Below, in pieces: positions 24,459-32,949 of a stretch of DNA of 64,000 nt. The position numbers and the translations under genes are program-made. Source of the stretch: Novosphingopyxis sp038234155 (GTDB lineage Bacteria > Pseudomonadota > Alphaproteobacteria > Sphingomonadales > Sphingomonadaceae); the NCBI GenBank assembly GCA_038234155.1, contig JBBSUT010000001.1, positions 17,455-81,454 on the forward strand, read 5' to 3'. Positions within the stretch are counted from its first letter, which is position 1. Every line of letters starts with the position of its first letter. Below the pieces are notes generated by a model. The model saw nothing but the letters and a program-made list of their open reading frames with translations, was not told the DNA's origin and made no database searches.

Positions 24459-26333
24459 CTAGAACAGACGCGCCAGCAGCGCGGTCCATCCGTCCCCTTG
24501 CGGCGCTGCGGTGGCGCGCGGCACCAACAGATCGCACTCCACGCAGCGCGCCTGAACGCCGGTCGTGCCGATAAGCGCCTTTGCCGTGGACACCGCCTGG
24601 AACATGGTCTGGCGTTGACGCCATGCGGCCTGGCCGAAAAGGTCTAGGCGCACGTCCTGAGCGTCGTCATTACGCATGGCTTCGGTCAAAAAGGCGGCGA
24701 AGGCATCCGGCTTTTGCTCGATCAGCTTGATGTGATAGCCGCCGGTCTTCAGCTTGGCGCGTGCGGCCGCATCGGCAATGGCTTCGTCCAGCCCGCCCAG
24801 CCGATCGACCAGACCGAGCTGGCGCGCCGTGCCGCCGGCCCAGACGCGGCCCTGGCCAATTGCGTCGACCTGCGCCATCGTCATCTTGCGTGATTTGGCG
24901 ACGCGCGAGAGGAAATCGCGATAGCCGTTCTCGATGGTCGCCTGCGCCACCCGGTCGAACGTCTCATTTGGTCCGGCCAATATGTCCGGCTCACCCGAAA
25001 GCGGGCTGGTCTTCACACCGTCGGTGTTCACGCCCAGCTTGGCCAGCGCCTCGTCAAAACTGGGCAGGATGGCGAAGATACCAATCGATCCGGTGATCGT
25101 CTCGGGCTCGGCGAAGATCGCGTCGCCGGGCGTGGAAATCCAATATCCGCCGCTCGCCGCCAGATTGGCCATGGAGATGACCACAGGCAGCCCCTTGTCC
25201 TTGGCCGCCTGGATGGCGAGGCGGATCTGCTCGGACGCCAGCACCGAGCCGCCGGGCGAATCGACGCGCACGACCAGCGCCTTCAGATCGTCCTCGGCCA
25301 GCGCATCGTAGATCAGCTTGGATACGGTATCGCCGCCCGCGCTGCCGGGATCGGCCTCGCCATCGACGATGTTGCCGGCTACGGTGATCACACCGATGGC
25401 CTCACCCTCATCATCGGCCTCGTTGGCGTCCAGCCAGTCATCATAATCGATCTCGGCAAAGCTTCCTGCCTTGTCGATCAGTCCCTTGCCCACTTTGGCT
25501 GCGATATAATCACCGAATTGCGTGCGCGTACCCAGTTTGTCGACCATCCCGCTGCTCAGCGCCAGATTGCCGAGGTTGCCGTTGGCCGCCTCCACTGCCT
25601 CGGCCGGCCGCGCGATCATGTTCTGCAGCTGCGCCTTGGGACGGGCCTGTGTCACTTCCTGCTGCCAATCGCCCCAGATTTCCTCGAGCAACGCATTTAA
25701 CGCCAATTTGGCAGGTTCGGACGCCTTGTTGCCGGTGAACGGCTCCACCGCGCTTTTGTACGTGCCCACGCGGTACACATTGGCCTTGATGCCAAACTTC
25801 TGCAGCGCATCGCCAAAATACAGGTTCGATCCGCCGGGACCAGCGATCAGGGCGCCGCCCATCGGATCAACCCAGACCTCGCTGGCGTGCGCGGCCAGCT
25901 GGTAGCCATCATTGGCGTAGGCCGTGGCATAGGCGTAAACCGGTTTGCCCGCCTTGCGCGCGCCATCGAGCGCGCGGCCCACGCTGGCCAGCGTGGCCTG
26001 ACCGCCGCCGAGGAAACCGTCGAGATCGAGCACGATCGCTTTCACCCGGGCATCGTCCCTGGACGCATCGATCGCGCGCACCAGATCGCGGGCGGCATAT
26101 TCGCGCACCGGCGGGGTATTGGAGGTGAGCGCGGCAAACGGGCTCGGCGTGGTCGGCTGTTCGGCGATGGTGCCGCTCAGCTTCAGCATCAGAGCGCCGT
26201 CCTTGATATCGGCGGCGTTGGGACGCGCACTCAGGATCGCGAACAGCAGCCCGAAGAACAGCAGCAGCAACAGCAGCGCCAGACCATCCTTGATCGCAAC
26301 GAGAATTTTCCAGGCGCTTTTGACGAAGCTCAT
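24459..26333 (-). CDS. sppA: Signal peptide peptidase SppA (67 kDa type)
   Basis: Membrane-anchored serine/lysine protease that degrades cleaved signal peptides on the periplasmic face. 624 aa with one N-terminal helix (LALLLLLLFFGLLFAILSA) and two S49 domains, as in E. coli SppA. The catalytic lysine is in VGTYKSAVEPFTG (N-terminal half) and the nucleophile serine in LAASGGYWIS (C-terminal half). ATG 26333 follows AAGGA and gives the canonical MSFVKSAWKIL start; the open frame beyond is non-coding. Convergent with the PepSY gene. Confidence 0.95.
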   Translation of the reverse strand: MSFVKSAWKILVAIKDGLALLLLLLFFGLLFAILSARPNAADIKDGALMLKLSGTIAEQPTTPSPFAALTSNTPPVREYAARDLVRAIDASRDDARVKAIVLDLDGFLGGGQATLASVGRALDGARKAGKPVYAYATAYANDGYQLAAHASEVWVDPMGGALIAGPGGSNLYFGDALQKFGIKANVYRVGTYKSAVEPFTGNKASEPAKLALNALLEEIWGDWQQEVTQARPKAQLQNMIARPAEAVEAANGNLGNLALSSGMVDKLGTRTQFGDYIAAKVGKGLIDKAGSFAEIDYDDWLDANEADDEGEAIGVITVAGNIVDGEADPGSAGGDTVSKLIYDALAEDDLKALVVRVDSPGGSVLASEQIRLAIQAAKDKGLPVVISMANLAASGGYWISTPGDAIFAEPETITGSIGIFAILPSFDEALAKLGVNTDGVKTSPLSGEPDILAGPNETFDRVAQATIENGYRDFLSRVAKSRKMTMAQVDAIGQGRVWAGGTARQLGLVDRLGGLDEAIADAAARAKLKTGGYHIKLIEQKPDAFAAFLTEAMRNDDAQDVRLDLFGQAAWRQRQTMFQAVSTAKALIGTTGVQARCVECDLLVPRATAAPQGDGWTALLARLF

Positions 26334-26555
26334 GTCTGTCCTTTTAACGAAATCTGTCGGATTTGGGGCGATTGGGTCCGGGCCGATGTGCCCGACGTCC
26401 ATTCTGCGAGATCCGGTAAGCCCGCGATATCGTGCCGCCCGGCGATTGCGCGCGGCTTTCGATCAGCGGCCGATCTGGCCCGACAGACACAAGCCGCATG
26501 TTCCGGGCGGGGCAGACCGGCGCTGGCCGGGCCAGGTGCAACACAGATATGAAAA

Positions 26556-26589
26556 GGGGCCACCCCTGCGTGAAGCAAGAGGCGGCCCC
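26556..26589 (-). terminator. Intrinsic terminator of the small minus-strand transcript
   Basis: On the minus strand GGGGCCGCC (26589-26581) pairs with GGGTGGCCCC, giving a 9-bp stem with one G-U pair around a 14-15 nt loop, followed by TTTTC. It lies 220 bp upstream of sppA and ends the transcript carrying the small ORF at 26677-26778. Confidence 0.8.
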
Positions 26590-26676
26590 AGAACATGGTC
26601 AGCGGTCGGAAGTGTCCGCTGCCGGAAGATAGGCCTAATCTAACGCATTGTTATCACAGGCATTGTTGCCCTCGCG

Positions 26677-26778
26677 TCAGGCGGCAGTCTCCCGAACGGA
26701 AAAACCCGACCCCTTAGCTGAACCATGAGACATCGGACCACCTCCTTTCGCTTGTTGAAACTGAACTATGGTGTGCAT
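26677..26778 (-). CDS. Possible 33-aa (or 18-aa) small protein or leader peptide
   Basis: Not recognised. Two in-frame starts each have their own ribosome site. ATG 26778 is preceded by GGAGG at 9 nt. ATG 26733 is preceded by AAAGGAGGTGG, almost a perfect anti-16S match, at 5-6 nt. The longer product begins MHTIVQFQQAKGGGPM; the shorter one is MSHGSAKGSGFSVRETAA, Gly/Ser-rich with no membrane segment. A strong intrinsic terminator lies about 90 nt downstream, so this is a compact independent transcript. It could be a small protein, a leader, or an sRNA whose ORF is incidental. The plus strand reads an anti-Shine-Dalgarno (CACCTCCTTT) here. Confidence 0.45.
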   Translation of the reverse strand: MHTIVQFQQAKGGGPMSHGSAKGSGFSVRETAA

Positions 26779-27012
26779 GTTGCGTGCCCTCCACAGCCGG
26801 GAATGTGATTCAACTGGACCGGCTTGGCAAGACCCCATGTGATCTTTTTTTGCCGCGCGATGCTTGCGGCCGCGCCGCAGCGGCGGCGCGCGGACCATCG
26901 CGGTTTCCGGGCACCATTGTCATGCGCGGTGCGTTGCACCTGTAACACCCCGGCGTCCGCCCGGCGGTTTTGCCCCAATATCATGCCCCAATATCAAAAA
27001 GGAGTTCTGGCC

Positions 27013-27678
27013 ATGCCCACCATTCTCATCACCGGTTGCAGCCGCGGCATCGGCCGCGCTCTGGCCGAAGAATATGCCGGCAATGGCTGGACCGTCATCG
27101 CCACCGCGCGCGACGCGGACGATCTTGCCGAACTCAACGCGCTGGAACATGTCGAGGCGCTTGAACTCGATATGGGGCAGGACGAGAGTATCGATCATTT
27201 CGTCGACGCGCTGGGCGACCGGCCGCTGGACGTGTTCCTGAACAATGTCGGCATCGCCAGCATCGATCCCGACAACCGGGCCGAGTTCCTGAAGACGCTG
27301 GAGATCAATGCGGTCGCCCCCACCATATTGGCACGCAAACTGAAGCGGCAGGTGGCCCGGTCCGACCGCAAGACAATGGCAGTGGTCACCAGCCGGATGG
27401 GATCGATCGGCGAAAATGAAGGTGGCGGCTATATCCCCTATCGCGCGTCCAAGGCAGCGGTCAACGCGGCCTGGAAAAGCCTGGCTGTCGATCTGAAGGC
27501 AGACGGCATCGCCGTGGTCATGCTGCACCCGGGTCATGTGCAGACCGACATGGGCGGCAGCAGCGCGCCGGTGAAGCCCGCCGACAGCGCGGAGGGCCTG
27601 CGCGCGCGCATCGATGAAACCGATCTCGCAAACAGCGGCCGGTTCGTTGCTTACGACGGGGCGGCCATAAACTGGTGA
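27013..27678 (+). CDS. SDR-family oxidoreductase
   Basis: A 221-aa short-chain dehydrogenase/reductase of the classical fold. Cofactor motif TGCSRGIGRALAEEY near the N-terminus, NNVG in place of NNAG, catalytic serine in VVTSRMGS and YRASK as the YxxxK pair. The shape resembles the C-factor/CsgA-like SDR group. AAAGGAG lies 8 nt before ATG 27013; the frame is open 190 bp upstream but that part does not look coding. Substrate unknown. Flanked by the small minus-strand transcript and the nuclease gene. Confidence 0.88.
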   Translation: MPTILITGCSRGIGRALAEEYAGNGWTVIATARDADDLAELNALEHVEALELDMGQDESIDHFVDALGDRPLDVFLNNVGIASIDPDNRAEFLKTLEINAVAPTILARKLKRQVARSDRKTMAVVTSRMGSIGENEGGGYIPYRASKAAVNAAWKSLAVDLKADGIAVVMLHPGHVQTDMGGSSAPVKPADSAEGLRARIDETDLANSGRFVAYDGAAINW

Positions 27679-27783
27679 TATCCGTGCGTGCACCGCGCGC
27701 CGCGCCGCGCGCTGGGAGCCGGACGGGCCGGGCCGATCACGCGCAGACTTCACCGCGCCACATTTCGCGCCTAAAGCGCGTTC

Positions 27784-28623
27784 ATGCTTCGATATCTGAT
27801 TGCGCCGCTGCTGGCGCTGGCCGCCCTTCTTCCCTCGCCAGCTTATGCCTGGGGAGAATATGGCCACCGAACGACCGCGGCCATTGCCGAGGCGAACCTG
27901 TCGCCGCATGCTAGAAGCGTAATGCGCCGGCTGTTCAAGGCCGCGCCGCTGCTCGGCACGCCCGATTGCGCGCTGAAGTCTATCGGCGACGCCAGCGAAT
28001 GGCCCGATTGCGTGCGGCGGGACCGGGATCGCTGGGGCTACACCGCCCCCTGGCATTACCAGAACATCGACATCTGCCAGCCGTTCGCGCTGAAGCCCAA
28101 CTGCCCCGACGGCAATTGCGTCTCCGCGCAGGTCGAACGCAATTTCAAACTCCTTTCGAACAGGAAGCTGCCGGACAATGTGCGGCTGGAGGCGCTGGCC
28201 TTCCTGGTGCATTTTACCGGCGATCTTCACCAGCCGCTGCACGCCGGTGACCGGCACGATCGCGGGGGCAACGACGTGAAGGCGGATTACGGCATTATTC
28301 CCGGACTCAATCTGCACTGGATATGGGATGGGCCGCTTGCGGAACGCAGTATTTCCACGCCGCCCGCGCTGGTCCGGTCCTATAGCGCGGCGGATAAGGC
28401 AGCCGTGGTTGCCGGCACGGCCGAGGACTGGAGCCGCGAGGCATGGGAAGCCAGCCGTGATATCGCCTATGCGCGGGCGCTCGACGGCGATCCCTGCGGG
28501 CCCAAACCCATCGGTGCCGTGGTGATCGATGAAGCCGACGTGGCCGCTGCGGCGGCAACGCTGCGCCTGCAGATCGAAAGGGCGGGCCTGCGGCTCGCCA
28601 ATATGCTGGAGCGGGCGCTCTAA
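27784..28623 (+). CDS. Secreted S1/P1-type zinc nuclease
   Basis: A 279-aa exported single-strand nuclease/3'-nucleotidase of the S1/P1 family, which uses three zinc ions. The signal peptide MLRYLIAPLLALAALLPSPAYA cleaves before Trp (mature WGEYGHRTTAAIAE). Having Trp as the mature N-terminus is a catalytic requirement of this family, because its amino group binds zinc. Other ligands are in IGDASEWPD (Asp), WHYQNID (His) and FTGDLHQPLHAGDRHDRGGND (His/Asp cluster), then LHWIWDG. Cysteines are paired as for a periplasmic protein. Probably scavenges phosphate or nucleosides from nucleic acids. Stands alone. Confidence 0.92.
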   Translation: MLRYLIAPLLALAALLPSPAYAWGEYGHRTTAAIAEANLSPHARSVMRRLFKAAPLLGTPDCALKSIGDASEWPDCVRRDRDRWGYTAPWHYQNIDICQPFALKPNCPDGNCVSAQVERNFKLLSNRKLPDNVRLEALAFLVHFTGDLHQPLHAGDRHDRGGNDVKADYGIIPGLNLHWIWDGPLAERSISTPPALVRSYSAADKAAVVAGTAEDWSREAWEASRDIAYARALDGDPCGPKPIGAVVIDEADVAAAAATLRLQIERAGLRLANMLERAL

Positions 28624-28751
28624 TCTGCCCCACGCGCGCGGTGGCTCGGTTAAATTGTTGTTAAATAGTCACAGTGCGCCACTCCGTTCGGCGCAGGTGG
28701 AAACCTTTTGGCCGCGCCGCGTTATGTGGTGGAGTACAAGAGGACGATGAT

Positions 28752-28994
28752 ATGACGATCCAGACCAGCAATTCCAGTATCGGCATTCACGGTGCAATGA
28801 AGCGTTATTCCTTCATGTACCATATCGGCGAAACCAATCACTGCCCGGGCTGCGGCCATAGACACTGGCATATCGGCCGGGCAACGGCGGAATGCGCCAA
28901 TTGCCAAACCGCGCTGCCGCTTGCAGACGTGTCGTCAACCCCGGCCCGCCCCCTGTTTTACGTGCGCAGCAGCAAGACGGCGATGGCCGCCTGA
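28752..28994 (+). CDS. Small zinc-ribbon-like protein, function unknown
   Basis: An 80-aa cytoplasmic protein with two CxxC pairs 15 residues apart (CPGCGHRHWHIGR and AECANCQTALPL), the spacing of a compact zinc ribbon. His/Trp residues between them could contribute to binding. The N-terminal KRYSFMYHIGETNH and C-terminal FYVRSSKTAMAA are not recognised. ATG 28752 has GAGG about 7 nt upstream; an in-frame ATG also exists at 28674. DNA, RNA or protein binding are all possible. Confidence 0.7.
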   Translation: MTIQTSNSSIGIHGAMKRYSFMYHIGETNHCPGCGHRHWHIGRATAECANCQTALPLADVSSTPARPLFYVRSSKTAMAA

Positions 28995-29114
28995 GATAGC
29001 GTTGCTGCCTGAAATAAATGGGTCGCCCGAGATATGTGGCGCGGCCCATCGACTTCGAAGTCCCGCCCTGCCGGGTGGAAATTACGGTGCGCAAACCGCC
29101 GGTGAGGCACGCTG

Positions 29115-29270
29115 GCTTGGCCAGGAACAGCCGATCAGGGGCTTGGCCAGGAACAGTCGATCAGGGGCTTGGCTAGGAATAGTCGATCAGGGGCTTGGCT
29201 AGGAATAGTCGATCAGGGGCTTGGCTAGGAATAGTCGATCAGGGGCTTGGCCAGGAACAGCCGATCAGGG
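29115..29270. repeat. 26-bp minisatellite, six exact-length units
   Basis: Units start at 29115, 29141, 29167, 29193, 29219 and 29245. Each begins GCTTGGC and ends CGATCAGGG. Units 1, 2 and 6 contain CCAGGAAC, units 3-5 CTAGGAAT; units 1 and 6 have AGCC where the rest have AGTC, a pattern expected from duplication within the array. It fills half of the 380-bp gap between the zinc-ribbon gene and the 3' end of dcp. There are no spacers, so it is not CRISPR. The rest of the gap holds only the dcp terminator. Confidence 0.96.
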
Positions 29271-29325
29271 TCGCGCACGACGGGCCGACTGGTCCGCTTG
29301 AAAGCCGAATATCGATATTCAAAGG

Positions 29326-29353
29326 AAAGGGCGAGCCGCGAGGCCCGCCCTTT
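29326..29353 (-). terminator. Intrinsic terminator of the M3 peptidase gene
   Basis: AAAGGGCG (29326-29333) pairs with CGCCCTTT (29346-29353), and GCC with GGC inside, loop GCGA. On the minus strand the stem is followed by TTTCCTTT. It lies 24 bp after the dcp stop. Confidence 0.8.
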
Positions 29354-29376
29354 ATGATTCCGGCGGCGCTTGCGGC

Positions 29377-31614
29377 TTACTCCGCCGTCGCCTTTACCGG
29401 GAAGCCGCGCTTCTCGAGGATGTAACGCACATCGGGGTCGCGGCCGCGAAAGTCGCGATACGCTGCGATGCGGTCGGTCTCATTGCCCGTCGACAGCAGC
29501 ACCTTGCGGAACTTGTCGGCGGTGGCCTTGTCCCACGGGCTGCCCGCCTCTTCGAATGCGGCCCAAGTATCGGCGTCCATCGTTTCGGACCAAAGATAAC
29601 TGTAATAGCCGGCCGAATAGGCATCGGACGAGAACAGGTGATTGAACTGCGGCAGCCGGTGCCGCATCACGATTTCCTTGGGCATGCCGATCGCGTCCAG
29701 CGTCTCGCGCTCGAACGCATCCACATCGGTCACCGGCTCGGTGCGATCATGCAGCTTCATATCCACGATCGCGCTCGACAGATATTCCACCGTCGAGAAA
29801 CCCTCGTTGAACTTGGACGATGCCTCGATCTTGTCGACCAGCGCCTGCGGGATCGGTTCGCCGGTCTTATAATGCACGGCGTAGTTGTTGAGGATATACG
29901 GCGTCAGCAGCCAATTCTCGTTCACCTGGCTGGGATATTCCACAAAATCGCGCGGTGTCCCGCGCAGGCCCGGATAAGTGACATCGGTCAGCAGCGCATG
30001 GATGGCGTGGCCGAATTCGTGGAACAGCGTGCTGGCATCGTCCACGCTGATCAGCGCCGCTTCGCCCTCAGCCGGTTTGACGAAATTATTGTTGTTTGAA
30101 CTCAGCACGTTGCGCTCTCCGCCGAGCGACTGCTGCGATCGGTAGGTGGTGGCCCAGGCGCCTGATCGTTTGCCGGTGCGGGCATAGGGATCCATATAAT
30201 AGACGCCGACATTGCTGCCGTCGCGCTTGTCGGTCACCACCCAGGTGCGCACATTGGGGTCGAACACGGGGATTTCGCCGGTATTCTCGGTGAACTTCAG
30301 ATCGTAGAGGCGCCCGGCGGCATCCATCATTCCATCGATCATCTTGGTCAGCTGGAAATAGGGTTTGATCTCGTTCTGATCGAGATCATATTTGTCCTTG
30401 CGCACCTTTTCGGCGTAGAAGCGGTAGTCCCACGGCTGGATGGTGATGCCCGCCTTGTTCTTGTCGGCAATGGCCTGCATGTCGGCCACTTCCTCTTTCA
30501 CCCGGGCCACGGCGGCGGGCCAGACCTGCATCATCAGGTCCATCGCGCGTGCGGGTTCCTTGGCCATGGTGTCGGCCATGCGATAATCGGCATGGGTCTC
30601 GAAACCGAGCAGTTCGGCGCGCTGCTGCCGCAGCTTCAGGATGTTGGCGATGGTCTGGTTGGTATCATTGTCGCCGCCATTGTCGCCGCGATTGACGTAG
30701 GCGGTGTAGATCTTTTCGCGCAGATCGCGGCGCGTGGAGTTCTCGAGGAAGGGCTGCATGAAGCTGCGCGTGTTTACCACGGCCCAGCCGCTTTTCTTCT
30801 TTTCCTCGGCGGCGCCTTTCATCGATGCGATCAGGCTGTCGGGCAGACCGGCCAGATCCGCCTTGTCGGTGAGTAGTATATAGGTTTCCTCGTCAGCCAG
30901 CACCTTGTTGGAAAAGGTGGAAAACTCGCCGGCCAGTGCGGTTTCGATACCGATCACCTCCTGCTTCTGCGCCGGCGTGAGCAGCGCGCCGCCGCGCACC
31001 AGATCGTCATATTGCCGCGTGAGCAGGCGCATCTGCTCATCGTCCAGACCCAGCGAATCGCGTTCATCATACAAGGTCTTCACCCGCTGGAAGAGGCGCG
31101 GATCGAACTGCAGTTCGTTGAAGAACGCGCTGAGCTTGGGGCTCCATTCGCTCTGGATTGCGCGCACTTCGGGGTTGGACAGGTTGGAGGTGTAGACCCC
31201 CCAATAGCTGAACACGCGGCCGATTTCTTCACCGGCCAGCTCCAGTGGGACCATGGTGTTGGCAAAAGTCGGCGCGGCCGGATTGGCCAGGAATGTCTCA
31301 TATTCTGCCTTGGTGTCGGTCATGCCGTGCACAAAGGCATCGGGAAAGTCGGACGCTTGCACCTTATCCCATTGGGGCACGCCCTGATAGGGACCGGTCC
31401 AGGCGTTCAGCAATTCATTGTCCATGCGCTTGGGGCTCTCTTCATCGGCAGAGGTGGCGGGGGCATCGCCGGGAACGGCGCCCGCACCTGCGTCGGTGGC
31501 ACCGCCCAGCTGGGCGGCCGCGGGGGCGCCGAGGGCAAGTGCGGAAGCGGACAGGGCGAGCATGGCTATCATCTTGGGCAAGTTGGCAGAACCTTTCAAA
31601 CTGGCAGAACCCAT
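29377..31614 (-). CDS. dcp: Periplasmic M3 metallopeptidase (Dcp-type dipeptidyl carboxypeptidase)
   Basis: A 745-aa exported zinc peptidase of the thimet oligopeptidase family, expected to release C-terminal dipeptides from peptides. A signal peptide (about 1-35, cleavage after GAPAAAQ) and a Gly/Ala/Asp-rich linker precede the helical M3 domain. The zinc site is FHEFGHAIHALL (HExxH), with the downstream Glu in the helix after PSQVNENWLL. Conserved C-terminal blocks FNHLFSSDAYSAGYYSYLWSE and KRGFPV are present. E. coli Dcp is cytoplasmic/periplasmic; the signal peptide places this one outside. The start could also be residue 15 (MIAMLAL). Divergent from a winged-helix regulator. Confidence 0.93.
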   Translation of the reverse strand: MGSASLKGSANLPKMIAMLALSASALALGAPAAAQLGGATDAGAGAVPGDAPATSADEESPKRMDNELLNAWTGPYQGVPQWDKVQASDFPDAFVHGMTDTKAEYETFLANPAAPTFANTMVPLELAGEEIGRVFSYWGVYTSNLSNPEVRAIQSEWSPKLSAFFNELQFDPRLFQRVKTLYDERDSLGLDDEQMRLLTRQYDDLVRGGALLTPAQKQEVIGIETALAGEFSTFSNKVLADEETYILLTDKADLAGLPDSLIASMKGAAEEKKKSGWAVVNTRSFMQPFLENSTRRDLREKIYTAYVNRGDNGGDNDTNQTIANILKLRQQRAELLGFETHADYRMADTMAKEPARAMDLMMQVWPAAVARVKEEVADMQAIADKNKAGITIQPWDYRFYAEKVRKDKYDLDQNEIKPYFQLTKMIDGMMDAAGRLYDLKFTENTGEIPVFDPNVRTWVVTDKRDGSNVGVYYMDPYARTGKRSGAWATTYRSQQSLGGERNVLSSNNNNFVKPAEGEAALISVDDASTLFHEFGHAIHALLTDVTYPGLRGTPRDFVEYPSQVNENWLLTPYILNNYAVHYKTGEPIPQALVDKIEASSKFNEGFSTVEYLSSAIVDMKLHDRTEPVTDVDAFERETLDAIGMPKEIVMRHRLPQFNHLFSSDAYSAGYYSYLWSETMDADTWAAFEEAGSPWDKATADKFRKVLLSTGNETDRIAAYRDFRGRDPDVRYILEKRGFPVKATAE

Positions 31615-31778
31615 CTGTGCCGCCAGAAGCGGCGGGCCGCAAGAGCAGTTCCCTCGCGACAGGAGATGGTCGGGCGGTGCATCGCCCCGGTCAATCTCGT
31701 CCGAAATGGACCATCATTGCCATCGGTTCTATTTTTTGGCAGCTGAATATAGACTGGACCGATCGGGGGGATGGACGG

Positions 31779-32723
31779 ATGGAAGATTATGGGGAAGCCA
31801 GCGCGCTGGCCTTGATTTTGGGAGGCAACCTTAGCTGGATCGCACCGATCAGCGAGGCCGCGCAGGCCGCCGAGTGGCAGGTTGTGGAGCTCGGCACGGT
31901 GTTCGCCTGGCCGGACGATGCCCAGGCCGCGCGGCCCGCCGATCTGATCCTGTGCGATATTCGGTCCGATACGGAGACACCTGAACGGGAAATCGTTCGA
32001 GCGGCGCAATATGCCCTCCAGCATGACCTGCCCTTGCTCGCCTGGACCGATATGCAGCGCCTTGACGAGGTGGACATGCTGCTGCGCGGGCTGGACCGTC
32101 AGATACTGGTCGATCCGCAGCCGGTTGAACTGGCGATCGCATTGACCTCGGCCCGCTCACGTCGACGCGGCAGCAGCGCACGCGAAGAACGTGGTGAAAG
32201 TCCGGAATTGCTGCGGCTGAGCCAGGAACTCATCGACATGGCCCGGCGCCTGGCCCGGATTCAGGACGGTCCGGGCAGCGGATCGGTGCGCGCCGATCCG
32301 CTGAATTATCGCGGGGCGCCGCCGTCCGCCGCCAAAGGGCTCGGCAACAGGGGGCTGGACGAAGAGGCCGCCGAACCGCTGCGGTCCGAACAGGTGCGCG
32401 AGATTATCCGGCTGCGGCGCATGCGCGAGACGATGTTTGCGGCCGATCTCTTTGCCGATCCGGCATGGGACATGCTGCTCGATCTCATGGCGTCGCGGTT
32501 GGAAAACAGGCCGGTGTCGGTGTCCAGCCTGTGCATTGCGTCCGCCGTCCCGCCGACCACGGCCCTGCGCTGGATCAACCTGATGACCGAACGCGGGCTG
32601 CTGGAGCGAGAGAGCGATCCCAACGATGCCCGGCGCGTGTTCATCACGCTGAACGCCGATACGGCCGCCACCACGCACGGACTGCTGGTCGCCATGCTGT
32701 CGGGCACGGCGTCTCCGGTCTGA
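31779..32723 (+). CDS. Two-domain regulator: receiver-like N-terminus plus winged helix
   Basis: 314 aa from ATG 31779, preceded by GGGGGG. The N-terminal ~120 residues have alternating strands and helices (LALILGGNLSWIAPI, DLILCDIRSDTET, LPLLAWTDMQRLDEVDMLL) reminiscent of a degenerate response-regulator or ANTAR-type receiver. A helical linker follows, and then a winged helix from about residue 225 (FADPAWDMLLDLMASRL, SVSSLCIASAVPPTTALRWI, ERGLLERESDPNDARRVF). The winged helix closely matches those of the genes at 57520 and 58142, the same MarR-like family. The function is unknown. The frame is open upstream to 31245, but that lies opposite dcp and is not coding. Confidence 0.75.
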   Translation: MEDYGEASALALILGGNLSWIAPISEAAQAAEWQVVELGTVFAWPDDAQAARPADLILCDIRSDTETPEREIVRAAQYALQHDLPLLAWTDMQRLDEVDMLLRGLDRQILVDPQPVELAIALTSARSRRRGSSAREERGESPELLRLSQELIDMARRLARIQDGPGSGSVRADPLNYRGAPPSAAKGLGNRGLDEEAAEPLRSEQVREIIRLRRMRETMFAADLFADPAWDMLLDLMASRLENRPVSVSSLCIASAVPPTTALRWINLMTERGLLERESDPNDARRVFITLNADTAATTHGLLVAMLSGTASPV

Positions 32724-32766
32724 CGGCGCAGGGCTGTCTCCGCTGGGCTAAGTGGCCTCGAAGGTC

Positions 32767-32794
32767 TTGACCTTGGTGCCGCGGCGGCTAGAGG
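32767..32794 (+). promoter_or_regulatory. Promoter of tRNA-Val
   Basis: TTGACC (32767-32772), 16-bp spacer, TAGAGG (32789-32794), 10 bp ahead of the mature tRNA 5' end. Confidence 0.65.
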
Positions 32795-32804
32795 CGGTGG
32801 GGAG

Positions 32805-32880
32805 GGGCGATTAGCTCAGTTGGTAGAGCATCTCGTTTACACCGAGAGGGTCGGCGGTTCGAGCCCGTCATCGCCCACCA
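32805..32880 (+). tRNA. tRNA-Val (anticodon TAC)
   Basis: A 76-nt cloverleaf with encoded CCA. Acceptor arms GGGCGAT/ATCGCCC; D arm GCTC/GAGC; anticodon stem TCTCG/CGAGA around loop TTTACAC with anticodon TAC; T arm GGCGG/CCGTC (one G-U) with TTCGAGC. No intron. It is transcribed alone from the promoter just upstream. No integrated element or att duplication is visible at its 3' end. Confidence 0.97.
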
Positions 32881-32949
32881 TCCCCTGCACGCCGACATAT
32901 CTGCATTTTTGGGGGCGCGCCGCGCGCGGAGCCCCCTTGTGCGCGCGGA

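Noticed and set aside
29115..29270. CRISPR array
   Set aside because: Units are directly adjacent with no unique spacers and no cas genes are present; it is a minisatellite. The same applies to the 4174 and 58664 arrays.
31245..31778. N-terminal extension of the winged-helix regulator (492-aa frame)
   Set aside because: The added part overlaps the 5' end of dcp on the other strand and reads as Arg/Pro-rich shadow sequence; ATG 31779 gives the plausible protein.
32805..32880. tRNA-Val as an integration site
   Set aside because: No integrase, no duplicated 3' end of the tRNA and no atypical genes follow; the porin gene begins within 70 bp on the other strand.
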